Below, piece by piece: positions 10,645 to 22,190 of a stretch of DNA of 64,000 nt. Made by a program: the position numbers and the translations under genes. This DNA comes from Pristionchus mayeri (lineage: Eukaryota; Nematoda; Chromadorea; Rhabditida; Neodiplogasteridae), in NCBI GenBank assembly GCA_036245805.1, contig BTRK01000001.1, positions 10,044,001-10,108,000 of the forward strand. The letters are read 5' to 3'. Positions within the stretch are counted from its first letter, which is position 1, and each line of letters starts with the position of its first letter. The notes beneath the pieces are model-generated. The model did no database searches. It saw only the letters and a list, made by a program, of their open reading frames with translations, and was not told the DNA's origin.

Positions 10645-11981
10645 ATGCCTCACTACAAGCTGACCTACTTCGACCTCCGCGGACGGTTTGTTGCTTTCTA
10701 ATCTAATCACGGAATTAATGAAAGAGTTTGGCAGTAAGTAGTGCCATGTACGGTTTTGTGAGTGTGGTGGATTTTTTGGGTTCTCCACATTTCGAAAAAA
10801 ATGATTAACTTTGTCGAGGCAAAACCAGTGAGATGAAGGACAAAAAATTATGAAAATTGCAATGTCCAGCGGTGAGCCGATCCGCATGATATTCGCAATC
10901 GCTGGAGTTCCACTCGAGGAGAAGAGAGTCCAGATGGAAGACTGGGAGGAAATGGTCAAGAACAAAGGTTCTTTTCATATTAATATTTGGTGTAATCTAT
11001 AAAAAAACAAGCGCTTGAATCTCCAAATTCGACTATGTTCAGTTACTCCATTCGATGCTCTTCCCATGCTTGAAGTGGACGGGGTCAAATTCGCCCAGAC
11101 TCTCGCCATTCTCAGATACATCGCCCGAGAGACCGGTGTGTCTCCAGTAATCTCATTTTTGTGGAGGAAGCTTGATTACTCTTCGATATTTGGGCTTTCG
11201 CAAAGATTTTTTCTCAACCTCTTGCCTCATTGGTTTCAGACAATCGATATTCGAGGATGTAGCTAATTGGATTCCAGGATACTCCGGAGCGGACAATCTG
11301 ACTGCAGCACTGGCAGATTCTCTGGCTGACCAATACGCGGATTTCGTAATGGCCTTCCAGGATTGGCACTGTGCCAACTGTGGATACATCCCTGGCGATG
11401 CGGTAATTGGTCAAATTTGTGATACAATTTTGTTGAAATTACATGTCTTACTGCTCTTGAAGAGCAGCAAATATTGTGGCATTTGTTTATTATTCAAGGC
11501 CGCTCTCTACGAGTCGAACTACTTGCCCGCCAAGGCGAAGCACTTTGCCTTCTTCGAGCAGCGCTCAAGAAGGTATAAATAATTTGATCACTGTTCCTCC
11601 CTCTTTAAATGGCAACCACCTCCGTTAGAAGGGAATGCAGGAACCTTACTTAGGAAACCTTTATCGATACTCCAGTCCTCCACTGGCTGGTATGCGAACA
11701 CGCCTGAGCTCACGTTCGTCGATGTTTTCATTGCTGCTGGTCTGGAGATGCTCAAAGCACTGGACAAGAATGCCGGCAAACTCTTCGAAGGATTCCCTCT
11801 CATGGAGGCGCAGTTCAATAAGGTTTTTGCGTTTTTTAATAAAGATATGTTTCCTTTCTATCTTTGCAAATAATGCAAATTTTGAGAAACATTTCATATC
11901 ATTTCAAATGCTGTAATTCAGGTGTTCGCCCATCCCAAGCTGCAGAAGTACTTGAAGGAGAGACCTGATGCGTACTATTGA
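10645..11981 (+). CDS. Sigma-class glutathione S-transferase, copy 1 (one-base frameshift)
   Basis: Cytosolic enzyme family that conjugates glutathione to electrophiles or isomerises prostaglandin-type substrates. Seven exons: 10645-10685, 10870-10967, 11043-11135, 11278-11402, 11499-11572, 11676-11822 and 11922-11981. The N-terminal thioredoxin-like domain starts MPHYKLTYFDLRG with the catalytic Tyr of the YKLTYF motif; the glutathione-binding stretch PMLEVDGVKFAQT is intact, and the all-alpha C-terminal domain follows. Exon 5 is 74 nt instead of 75: one G is missing in the segment that reads FFEAAL in sister copies (here gagcagcgctc, near 11555-11565), which shifts the frame into exon 6. 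Exons 6 and 7 are otherwise open. It is a young pseudogene, a sequencing error, or a real variant. Confidence 0.75.
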
Positions 11982-12490
11982 ATCATTTTTGTAACCATCA
12001 TTTTGTATAAATGGTTTGCTTATAAATGATGAACCTCGTTTTTTTTAGTATGTCCGTTATCATCCAATTACAGACCACTAAATGAGAGTGATAAAAACTT
12101 GAATGAACTGATTCATATTTGGAGCGGATATATAGAGAAAAATAAAAGCGTAAAATACGTAAAACGCGCACTCAAATTATAAGAAAACAAGTCCTCCTTT
12201 TACATGTCAGGGTCAGAGTCCACGCAAGGAGAGATCCGTAGATTGCAACAGCGCACGAGAGAGGGCACTTATGGAGAGTATAGAGTGTGATGGAGGGAGA
12301 GTAACGGTTTGCCGATAAGAGTTGCAATTGGCCTAGCGCACGCTCTCCTTCTCCATTCCTGTCAACATTAGCAATACGAAACGCTCAATATCTCGGCTCA
12401 CTTCTCTAAATTGTGTTGCGTTTCGATAGCAAATATTGATTTATTTCTGTGTTTTTTTGTTGCAGTAGCGAATCTCCTTCAGTTTCAGTT

Positions 12491-13964
12491 ATGCCTCACT
12501 ACCGACTTACATACTTCGATCTGCGGGCTCGGTACGTTGTTCAATTCTACCTTTAATCGAGAAAAACGCTGAAAACCATCGTGTTAGCAGGCAAATATGG
12601 CTACTGAAGATAAAATCGTGCATTTCAGTGCTGAGCCCATCCGCATGTTGTTCTCCCTTGCTGGCATTCCATTCGAAGACGAGAGATGCAGGACTGAGGG
12701 ACTTGAGATGAAGGATTGGGTGGCGACCGCCATGAGTTATGGTTAGGACCGTTCCACTTTTACTCTTTTCACGTGCGAATAGAGCAAAAATGTTTCATAA
12801 CTTTAGATATCTGGCCAAAATTGGTGCAAAAAGGGAAAAATTAAATTAGAAAGCTATTTATGAGATAATCTCTGTTTCACAACATTTTAGTAACGTTTAA
12901 TCAAAAATATGACGGAAGGAACTATTTGTCTCCAAAAAAAGTAAAAATGAAAGACGATTTAGAATTATGCCTGATCGATTGATTCGCAGACCCTCCCGTC
13001 GGCGCTCTTCCCATGCTCGAAGTTGACGGAGTCAAAATCGGCCAAACCATTGCTATTCTCCGATACATGGCCAGGGAAACTGGTTCGTGCTTACAACCTT
13101 CATCAGTTATGTCATAATTCCACTCTCTTAAATCTCACTTCATTACTGATGTCAACTGACTCTTGATCCTCGATCTCCCCCAGGTTACGCTGGTTCCGAC
13201 AATCTCACTACTGCCATCGCCGATTCTCTGGCTGATCAGTACATTGACTATGAAAGGGACTGCCACAAGTGGCACATCGTCAATGCCGGATACGTGCCGG
13301 GTGATGAGGTTAGATGGTTGAAAATTCCAAAACATGTGTGGCATGCTGATAATAAGATCAAGCACAACAATTGCGGTAAATAAACATTCCCTGAAAAAAT
13401 AAATTAGATTCATTTCACCAGGACGCTCTCTACGATTCGGTCTTCATACCAGCTAAAGCGAAGCACTTCCCGTACTTTGAGGCAGCACTCATGAAGGTAA
13501 TACAATAAATCGAATACTGTAACCAATCAATAATTCAGTCGACCACCGGGTGGTACGCGAACACTCCCGAGATCACGCACGCTGATATCTTCATCGCAGC
13601 GTCGCTGGAGTGGCAGAAGAGATTGGACAAGAATGGGGATCAATACTTCGACGGATTCCCCCTGATGGAGGCGCACTTCAAGAGGGTTCGTTAGCTGCTG
13701 AACGATGCAATACTCAACACTACTTAACATTATCACCGGATTCTCGTGTATTTTTCCACTTGTGGCATGTCTTGTGGCATGTTCCAGTTGTGGCACGGCA
13801 ATCTATCCCATAATTTTTGCATTAAATACGATTCAATAGTCATGTATTCGAGAAAAAATTCTAATTACTTTCATATGAAACAGACAAACGCTCCATGATT
13901 CCAGTTCTTCGCTCATCCCAAACTGCAGAAACACCTTGCGGAGAGACCCGATGCGAGATACTGA
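12491..13964 (+). CDS. Sigma-class glutathione S-transferase, copy 2 (intact, 217 aa)
   Basis: Glutathione-conjugating detoxification enzyme, cytosolic. Exons 12491-12531, 12629-12741, 12990-13082, 13184-13308, 13422-13496, 13539-13685 and 13905-13964 join in frame to 217 residues, close to the 205-215 usual for the class. Visible features: Tyr in YRLTYF near residue 8, PMLEVDGVKIGQT, the C-terminal helical domain beginning GYAGSDNL, and the ending DARY. Exon 2 is longer (113 nt) than in the other copies because of extra codons before the second intron (EGLEMKDWVATAMSY). The enzyme also has EPIRMLF with Ala for Gly before it. Start chosen as the ATG giving the family N-terminus MPHY. No lesions seen. 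Confidence 0.9.
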
Positions 13965-14457
13965 GCCAATCACCAACTTTTTTTGAGTAATTAGATCTTG
14001 GAATGCAGTTAATGGATTATGCAATTGTTCATTAATGTATAGAACTAATTTCGAGGGGTTTATAAATATTTGAGATGTGAATTTAGCTTTTTCTTGTTTT
14101 CGGTGAGCTTATGGTCATTGCAAGTGTATTAACATGTGGATAATCTCTATGATAAAGTATTTATCTTAACTTTCGAGAGTACTCATTCTGCAATTAAACT
14201 CTAGGAATTATACTATTTGGTTATGCATCATTTTGTTTAGAATATATTGAAGAGCCATTTTTATCGTCTCCACTCTTTTAATTTTAGTGCATTGAACGTG
14301 AAAATTGGGCAATTTCGTGATACTACAACAAGAACTCATTAGATGCCTAGTTGAGCAGAGGAGAGGTCCCGCTACAAAAAGGGTCGAACTCTAATCCGAG
14401 CAGGGAGAGAGTGGTTGATTAGAATAGAGCGCGAGAAAACACCAGACACGTGGCGAG

Positions 14458-14464
14458 TATAAAT
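14458..14464 (+). promoter_or_regulatory. TATA box of GST copy 3
   Basis: TATAAAT sits 177 bp before the start codon, in the context GGCGAGTATAAATGGGAGAG that resembles the TATA contexts of GST copies 8 and 9. The distance leaves room for a 5' untranslated region. Confidence 0.5.
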
Positions 14465-14640
14465 GGGAGAGATCGATGCGCTGTGGGGATGATAAACAAC
14501 TCTATTCGACCCGATTTTCAAACAGTCTTTGCTTCCATGATAGATTGGAGTACTTTCGAAGCCATTCGTGGACGATCGATTTATATTTTTTGCTGATTAG
14601 TGGACAGCCCATAATTTCTTTGCTTTCAGAGCTCACAGAC

Positions 14641-17607
14641 ATGCCTCACCACAAGCTGATCTACTTTGACTTTCGCGCGCGGTAAGATATTTCAAGTAGT
14701 TTTCAAGTCATAAGCTGCATTGTTTCAGTGGCGAGCCGATCCGAATGATGTTCGCTATTGCGGGAGTTCCCTATGAGGATGAGCGCATTCATATTGACGA
14801 TTTCGCGGGACTAGTAAAGGGTTTGTTGATACGAGATTGATTTACAAAATTCGAACCAACTCCTTGCATTGTATCACAGTCCACCACATCAAACTGAACT
14901 TTTCTTGATGATGCTAAAATAGATCTGCATGTAAGCATTTTCCCTTTTCAGACCTTCCCTTCGGCTGCCTTCCCGTTCTAGAGGTTGACGGAGTCAAAGT
15001 AGCCCAGACCATCGCAATTCTGCGATACATCGCCAGAGAGACAGGTTTGTGCTTCCTCAATTCGTGAACTATAGAGAAAATTTACAAGCGAATTGTCCAT
15101 CCTTCTTACCCCGTATTTCAATCCTTGACAGCATTTCTGACTGGTAATTCTTGATCTTTGATCTGTCCCAGGCTATGCCGGAAATGACAACCTCACAGCT
15201 GCCATCGCTGATTCCTTCGCTGACCAGGGAGCCGACTTCGTGACTGCAGTCATGCCGTGGCACGTCGTCAATGCAGGATACATTCCCGGGGACAAGGTGA
15301 GTGATTGCGATATTTAGAGGAGTAATAACGATTCGTTGTCCTGTCTAGCAGCAGGCCTCGCTAGGCTAGCCAACATATCGGTGTACTCTTGACGACTATA
15401 AACTCGCTTCAGGTGGAGGCACCTTTTTCCTTTACCTTTATGGATTATAGTATTTACAAAAATTTGTTGTAGGACGCTCTATACGAGTCTGCGTACGTTC
15501 CTGCAAGGGCGAAGCACTTCGCTTACTTCGAGGCTGCGCTCAAGAAGGTTACTTGTACTAACTGTCAATATTGATTCTCCCATAACCTCAGTATCTAAGA
15601 ATCAACATGTTTCTTCCCTCTTGGGATTTGCTGATTCAACATATCCGAATAAAATCCGAAACTTTCAAAAAAAATGTTCAGAAAAAATATTTATAAATAG
15701 AAAAAGAAAAAATATGCAACAATAAATGCGGAACCGCTTCAATTTATATTCCAGTCAACCACCGGGTGGTTCGCGAACACTCCCGAGCTCACACACGCTG
15801 ATGTCTACATCGCATCGCATCTTGAATGGTTCAAGAGATTGGACAAGAACGCCGATAAATTCTTCGACGGATTTCCTCTCCTGGAGCAGCATTACAAGAA
15901 GGTCGGTCAATACATGTATTACAATAGCATGGGTCCATACCAAAACGTCCCCCCTCTCTAAAAGGGTAATACCAAAACGTCCCCTCCGCGCGCTACCAAA
16001 ACGTCCCCTTACCAAAACGTCCAATGCAATAAGTCAGATAATATCCCTCATCGAGTGCATTCCCTGAACTGCATATTAGTTGAACAGTATACACCACTAC
16101 TCACAAAAAGCCAACTCAGAAAAATGGTTCATTTGAGTGGCAGGCGATTTTCCGAACGATATCGCCCTCTATTTCCCCCTATTTCCCTCCCTCAAAGTCG
16201 GTTGGTGTAAATTCATTCCCAATTTCGAAACCGGAGGTCACATGACGTTATAGAATTTGTGAAGCATATATTAATTCTTTGATTTGAGCATAATCTCAAG
16301 CTAATCTGAAAATGCAACCGTAATTTTTGGCTGAAACACAGTTGATAGCAAAGCGATCTGAAATTGGTTCAAAGTAGTCCTGTTAGCTCGAGAGTTACTC
16401 GCCGATCACTCGCACTCGACAAATCATTGAGAACTCCTCCCAGGGGGCTCTGAAACTGGATTTCCAAAAATCGCTTACCCTCCAATTAGACTATTTTGGA
16501 TTCTACGTACAAAAGTACGCGTTGGGTAAAAATTTCAGTGTTTTCAAAACAGAAATTTTGCTTGTATTGGTCGGTATTATAAGCGTAAAGGTTGGCAATG
16601 TCGACACATTCGGTAGCGGAAAGTAAATTCTCTCACATTCCTTCCTTTGTCATCCCTAGTCATAACCGTCTTGATAACAAAAATACATTCTTACTGCGTG
16701 GAGGCGCTCCGAGAATGTCACGAAGTAAATACGAAAACGAAAAATATACGAAAAATAAACGAAGAAGAAAAACGAAGAAGTAAAGAAGTAAAAAAAGTGT
16801 TTTGTCTCCCCTAGTAGAAGAGGTTTAAAATTAGCGGGAGCAGTTTCGTTAGATACGTCTATTCCCAATCAGCTTGTTTCGAAGTACTTGTAGGGATTTT
16901 ATCAGAATTTTAAAAATTAAATTTTAATTTCCCCACATTCATCGAATATCAGGCACTTCTTCACTTGGCCGGACCATTCCATAATAATTGAGAATGATCG
17001 TAGGGTCATTGTGTTAATGACCAGGTAATTATATTAAATTTAGCACATGCATAATACATGATGAATTGCGATCTAATGACTAACTGTGCCTACTACCATA
17101 ATCAGTCATCAGCGTCCTACTCAAAATTTTCGATTATTATGGAATGGTCCGGCCAAGTGAAGAAGTGCACCTGACATATAGTGGACAAGGGAGGAGGAAA
17201 GCTGGAATCTTCCTTTATCGTTGGAAGGGTTCGAGTTGGAGCCTTCCATTATCGTTGGATGACTCCGAGTACTGATCAATTGAATTGACCGACACGTGAA
17301 CATGAGTTCACACCCACTGGCAAAGGAGGGCGAGGGAGGGCGAGGGATGGCGAGGGAGAGCGAGGGGACGTTTTGGTAGGGGACGTTTTGGTAGAGGGGA
17401 CGTTTTGGTAAGGGGACGTTTTGGTAGCGCGCAGAGGGGACGTTTTGGTATTACCCTTTTAGAGAGGGGGGACGTTTTGGTATGGACCCGTGTTGTTAGG
17501 ATATTTACATCCAACTCATTCGTTGATTATCATCGCTTTGATTTCAGTTCTTCGCTCATCCCAAACTGCAGAAACACCTCGCGGAGAGAAAGGAAGTGCC
17601 CTATTGA
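14641..17607 (+). CDS. Sigma-class glutathione S-transferase, copy 3 (intact, 210 aa, transposon in intron 6)
   Basis: Glutathione-conjugating enzyme. Exons 14641-14681, 14729-14820, 14952-15044, 15172-15296, 15473-15547, 15755-15901 and 17548-17607 join without interruption to 210 residues. The catalytic Tyr region (HKLIYFDFRA), PVLEVDGVKVAQT and a full C-terminal domain are present. The last exon reads FFAHPKLQKHLAERKEVPY, a slightly divergent tail compared with the DARY ending of most copies. Intron 6 is 1.65 kb, where sisters have about 0.1-0.25 kb, because a TIR element (15931-17489) with a nested MITE is inserted in it. The coding part is intact, so expression depends on the large intron being spliced. 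Confidence 0.88.
15931..17489. mobile_element. 1.56-kb TIR element with ACGTTTTGGTA repeats, in GST copy 3 intron 6
   Basis: The left end GGGTCCATACCAAAACGTCC and its reverse complement at the right end form arms of about 80-100 bp. The arms are themselves built of repeated ACCAAAACGTCCCC units: four on the left, six on the right where they are read as GGGACGTTTTGGTA. There is no transposase. A short frame inside (about 16592-16783) is not convincing. A second hairpin element is nested at 16950-17174. No clear target duplication was found at the borders. Confidence 0.85.
16950..17174. mobile_element. Nested 225-bp MITE
   Basis: The arm CAGGCACTTCTTCACTTGGC, continuing through CGGACCATTCCATAATAAT, is repeated inverted at about 17131-17174, giving 40-bp arms around a 140-bp AT-rich core. 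It lies inside the larger element of GST copy 3 intron 6, so it inserted later or was carried along. Confidence 0.82.
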
Positions 17608-18168
17608 GTGTTCTAATTGTACACCCGTGATCACTGCCCCTGTATTGTATTCGTTTCCCAAGTCAAGATAAATCAATTTTTCAGCCGGTAATGATTTATA
17701 GAAAAGTCACTGGGTCATCGTTCTCGAGTTGTATTGGGGTGTCCGGAAAGTTCGTTCATTTTTTGTTTTTATTTTTTATTCAATGCTTTACAATTCTCAG
17801 TGACCAATGTATGCCCCCTCCTTTCTCACTACCTCCCTCCAGCGATTGGGCAGGGTCTCGATTCCTCTCTCACGGAAATCGGGAGTCCTCGAGTTCATCC
17901 ATTCCACGATAGCCCTCACTACTTGATCTCGATCTTTGAACTTCTTCCCCTTGCAGAAGTCAGAGAGAGAGCGGAAACAGTGGAAGTCACAAGGAGAGAG
18001 GTCCGGTGAATACGGTGGGTGGGGAATCCTATAGATATCCAGTTCGTCCATTTTCTTCTGAGTCAATTTCGCGCGATGAGGGCGAGCATTGTCCATCAGA
18101 AGAAGGATTTTGCCCTCGCTCACAAGACTGGGAGGGGTTCTGTGGGCGACTTCTTCCAGTTGGTTTGA

Positions 18169-19040
18169 GAACTGGAAGAAGTCGATGATGTGTTCCGTTC
18201 TCCATTTAGGTCGTCTCAAAACACGGTCACAATACATCCTCAATAGTAATATTATTTCTCCTAAAGATGAAGTTCGGGACCTTGGTATTTTCTTTACTAG
18301 AAATTTGTACTTTGGCCATCATATTGACCAAATTACTAGAAAAGCCAGATCCTTGTGCAACTTTTTACTTCGGTCGTTTTCCATATCCCCTCCTGACATT
18401 TTGGTTAAGGCATACAAAATCTACATTCGCCCTTTGCTTGAATCATCAACCATAATTTGGAATCCCACTGCTATTGGGCTGGTTAATCAAGTTGAATCTG
18501 TACAACGTGAATTCACTAGACGGATTCTGGGTCGATTTAAATTACCTTACCTCCCTTACCCTGAAAGGCTTAAGCATTTTCAATTAGACACACTAGAGTA
18601 CCGCCGCTCTTTGAACGATATGTACTTTCTGTACGATTCTTTGCACGAGTTCGTTCTACTCGACACCTCTTCTCTCTATGCGATCGCTCCCCTCTCTCGA
18701 AGCCTCCGTACCTCTCACAGCATGCGCATCGCTTTACCGTACGTGCTTCCAACTTCTATGTCCTCTTTTGCCACTCGTTCACTAACGCTCTGGAATTAAT
18801 TTCCCAACAAAATAGTTACCATGCCCCGTCTCTCTTTCCGCCACCACATTAAAAACTCTCCCACTTGTGTCCTCCACTCGTCCAACGTAAGATTGTAACA
18901 CGGACTGCCACATAATCCCCACCCACATGCTCGCCCGAGCCCGAAATACCACCTGATCGTCTATCGTCGCCGCCTTGAAGGCCATATTCCTCCCATATCC
19001 CGGTGGTGAATAAAGTATAAGTATAAGTATAAGTATAAGA
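18169..19040 (+). mobile_element. 5'-truncated LINE (CR1/jockey-like) 3' end
   Basis: Inserted in mariner B. The open stretch to 18799 shows the end of a non-LTR reverse transcriptase: VLHLGRLKTRSQYILN, EVRDLGIFF, then KAYKIYIRPLLESSTIIWNP and QREFTRRIL, the conserved thumb and connection segments of CR1/jockey-type elements. It lacks the catalytic YADD part, so it is 5'-truncated, typical of target-primed insertion. The 3' end is a (TATAAG) microsatellite tail at about 19017-19040. The left border is placed where similarity to mariner copy A stops and is uncertain by some bases. Confidence 0.8.
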
Positions 19041-19298
19041 GGTCGGCAGTGATGTTGGTGCCAGGGGACAGGATCTCCCAGTAGATCGGACCGAGCACGG
19101 AGAAGAAAAAGCAGAGGAGTTCCTTCTTTCCATGCTCTTCCTTCTTCGGGACTGGCTTGGGCTTCTTATCCGCATCGACCCATTGTAGTTTCCTCTCAGG
19201 GTTATCGTAGGCGATCCACTTCTCATCTGTGGCGACAATTGAATTGACCCATCCAAGATTTGATCTGCGATGGAGCAATTCATGACAGATCTCGACAC

Positions 19299-19675
19299 TA
19301 GGGTGGCGAGAATGGCTCAAGGATATCCGTCTTGTTTACCCCCTCTCGCGGCTCATCTTTGAGAGGGGGGTTTACAGCCTCCCTCGTTGGCTCGAGCCGT
19401 TTAACAACCCTGAGCCGTTTGTGAGCCGTTTTTTGCGGCTCAAGAGCATCGGCAGTCTCCCCCCTCGTCTCTCTCCCAGGAGTCCCCCTTTCCTGCTCTC
19501 TCACATCCACACACTCTCTCGCGTCTCTTTCCCTGAGCCGTTTGTGAGCCGTCCGAAACGGCTCACACATGGCTCAAGGCTCATCTATGCCAGCGGGAAG
19601 GATATCCTCTCTATCCTTTCCTGACCCTTTTTCGCTCTCTAAAAGACGACCCGTTGAGCCATTTTCGCCACCCTA
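19299..19675. mobile_element. 377-bp hAT-like MITE with 8-bp target duplication
   Basis: The terminal repeats TAGGGTGGCGAGAATGGCTC (left) and TAGGGTGGCGAAAATGGCTC (right, inverted) are flanked by CTCGACAC at 19291-19298 and again at 19676-19683. An 8-bp duplication with TAGGGTGGC-type ends is characteristic of the hAT superfamily. The host sequence is mariner B, in which the uninterrupted equivalent is known from copy A, so the borders are exact. The interior has repeated GAGCCGTTT motifs and no gene. Confidence 0.93.
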
Positions 19676-20219
19676 CTCGACACGGTTTTTCAGCTGTGCC
19701 GGAGAGAGATCATGGGGAACCACTTGTGGGGGCTTGGACTTCTTTCCCACTCGATGGAGGATATCGGACACCGTCGATTTAGGACTCTCTCCTCAAATCG
19801 CGCACACTGGCTTTGGGCTTCCTATTCAGAGTGCTGAGGACAAGAGACTGATCGAGGGTCGGAGGGCGTCCAGAACGGGGGTGATCTTCGAGACTATAGT
19901 CTCCGTTCTTGAAGCGAGAGAACCACTTCTGGCAGAACTGAAGGGAGGGAGCATCGTCACCTTCCGATTGGGCCAGGGCAGAATGGGCCTGCCTCACTGA
20001 TTGGCCAAGACGGTAATAATGCAGCAAGACCGCGCGGAGGTAAAGATGAGTCTCCATCACGAAAATCAATGTAGAAACTAAGAGATTGATTCAATCCTCT
20101 CACCACGTAGCGTCAGGATGATGCAATACTTTGTTGACAAACAACATTGCGTGATTGCGAATTCGATCGCAAACTGAGTTTTTACAAAGGCATGAACGAA
20201 CTTTCCGGACACCCTAATA

Positions 20220-20330
20220 GAATAATGCGACCACTCTGGAATTCCGTCCCCCTGATAACGGGAGTGATCGATAAGAAGAGAGCGCACGACGAGACCACTG
20301 CACTTTCCAAGCATTTAAAGAGATAGAGCG
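20220..20330 (+). pseudogene. Possible LINE C-terminal remnant
   Basis: Just outside mariner B a short frame reads RPLWNSVPLITG followed by about 20 codons to a stop. LWNSVP is the usual C-terminal motif of CR1/jockey-type reverse transcriptases and resembles the end of the nearby LINE (TLWN). Short and uncertain. Confidence 0.35.
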
Positions 20331-20541
20331 ATCACTAGGCGAAGCGAAATCGCAGGCAATTCATTCTTGGAATTTTAGTTGTTGTGCCTGATATTAGTTT
20401 AGAAGTATGAACAGTATTGAGTGAAATACAAATTCTAAATTTAAACGTGTACTTATCTTGTAGTATGATTTTTCCCCTCCTCGTTCATGCATGTACACAT
20501 TTGTTTTCGAATTGTTCAATGCCGTTATATTTCTCAGCGTC

Positions 20542-21723
20542 ATGCCTCACTACAAGCTGACCTACTTCGATCTGCGCGCCCGGTATGTTTCCGTTATTGC
20601 ATAAGCATTGATCGACAATTCTGTTTCCCTGCAGAATGACACAAAAATACACACATTTCGGGGGGAAAAATATATTTTCTTGCAGTGGCGAGCCCATCCG
20701 CATGATGTTCGCAATCGCGGGCGTTCCTCTAGAAGATGTGAGAGTACAGTTCACGGAGTGGGAAGCAATGGTGAAGAACAAAGGTCAGATTCATCAGTGT
20801 TTTCCTCGTACATTATTGTAAATCTCGACGTGCTTCTTTCCATGTAAAACTTAGTGAAAAATATAATTACGAATTGACTAAGCGGTAATTCGATAATTTC
20901 AGCGACTCCCTTCGACGCTCTACCCATGCTGGAGGTGGACGGAGTTAAAATTGCCCAGACCCTCGCCATTCTCCGCTATATCGCCAGAGAGACTGGTTCG
21001 TGATATATGTTACATTTATTTCGAATTTTGATCTTTGATCTCTCCCAGGCTTTGCCGGACCTGACAATCTCACTGCGGCTATCGCCGAGTCATTGGCTGA
21101 TCAGTACGCGGATTTCGTGATGGCCTTCATGCCTTGGCAGATGGTCAATGCGGGATATGTGCCCGGTGATAAGGCATGTGAAGATAATCAAAGGGCCGCT
21201 TAACAGACGATGATTCTAGGACGCTCTTTACGAATCAGTCTACGTCCCTGCGAAGGCTAAGCATTTCCCTTACTTTGAAGCGGCAATAAAGAAGGTAAAT
21301 TAATTTTTTTAGGTTTCATTTTGAGAAAATGTAACCTGATTCGAGATCACAATCATTGTAATCTATGCAAGAGGCTGAAATCTCTATATTCAATATTTTC
21401 AGTCTTCCACCGGATGGTACGCGAATACTTCTGAACTGACTCATGTCGATGTCTTCATTGGAGCATGTCTGGAGTGGCTGAAAAGAGTGGACAAGAATGC
21501 AGATTCGTTCTTCGAGGAATACCCACTCATGGAGGCTCACTACAATAAAGTGAGCAAACCAATTAGTGATTTTTGAAGAATAAGAAAAACAAATGAATTT
21601 CTATTCAAATATAGTTTTATAGCGCATGTTTGAATATTTTCCACCTGACATCACTCATTCCAGTTTTTCGCCCATCCCAAACTACAGAAGTATCTCGAGG
21701 AGAGACCTGATGCTCGTTACTAA
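20542..21723 (+). CDS. Sigma-class glutathione S-transferase, copy 4 (intact, 212 aa, GC-AG intron)
   Basis: Glutathione-conjugating detoxification enzyme. Exons 20542-20582, 20686-20783, 20903-20995, 21049-21173, 21220-21294, 21403-21549 and 21664-21723 give 212 residues with no lesion. Motifs: MPHYKLTYFDLRARGEPIRM with the catalytic Tyr, PMLEVDGVKIAQTLAI for glutathione binding, and the ending LEERPDARY. Intron 4 begins GC (AAG then gcatgtg) rather than GT and ends tctag, the permitted GC-AG class; using it keeps the 125-nt exon length of all sisters. Gene order and design match neighbours on both sides, consistent with tandem duplication. Confidence 0.92.
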
Positions 21724-21997
21724 ATATATTTCTTTTGTATTATAGAATCGGTTCTTGTTGGTTTTGCTATTAATTAACCTTAAAGATAAATAGTTAAATT
21801 TTGAGAATCATTCGATTTATGAGCATAGTAACATTTCGATTTAAGCAGACTACAACGACTATAAACAGAACATTTTTTATATTGGAAATTGAGAAAATGT
21901 ATGCGGTGTAAGAGTATGCGTGAAGGAAGCGCTTGACCGACAAATGTCGGAATCGAGAGAGTGAGGAGGGAGAGAAAGGCAGAGAGCAGGTTTCCAG

Positions 21998-22005
21998 TAT
22001 AAAAG
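21998..22005 (+). promoter_or_regulatory. TATA box of GST copy 5
   Basis: TATAAAAG follows GCAGGTTTCCAG, 186 bp before the start codon of copy 5, at a distance similar to that in copy 3. The promoter is retained although the gene behind it is broken. Confidence 0.5.
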
Positions 22006-22190
22006 AGAGAAGGAAGGGTGAGTAGAAGGGAGGGTAGCCCTGTGCCTTTTCTCTAATCATCTCTCGCAGTTTTTCATTAATCTGATTGAGTGCAAGAATT
22101 TTGGGTTTCTATTTTGTGCACTTGTGAAATCGCGCATGTTGTACCGTCAATTTAGCGGAGCACACAGTAATTTACTAATCAATCCCAGCC

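Larger units (their letters stand above)
17797..20069 (-). pseudogene. Mariner transposase pseudogene, copy B
   Basis: Three minus-strand pieces correspond to copy A: an N-terminal part ending at 19779 (MIFVMETHLYLRAVLLHYYR start), a middle part about 19046-19298 with TDEKW and WVDADKKP, and a C-terminal part 17797-18168 with LLLMDNARPH and SPDLSPCDF. All three catalytic Asp codons survive. An 8-base deletion near 19770 and the two inserted elements break the frame, so no functional transposase is possible. Confidence 0.9.
17734..20217 (-). mobile_element. Dead mariner (copy B) carrying two nested insertions
   Basis: Begins TTGGGGTGTCCGGAAAGTTC after TA at 17732-17733 and ends with CTTTCCGGACACCCTAA before TA at 20218-20219, the same termini as copy A. 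The mariner itself is about 1.24 kb; the rest is a LINE 3' fragment (about 18169-19040) and a hAT-like MITE (19299-19675). The order of events is readable: mariner first, the other two after. Confidence 0.9.
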
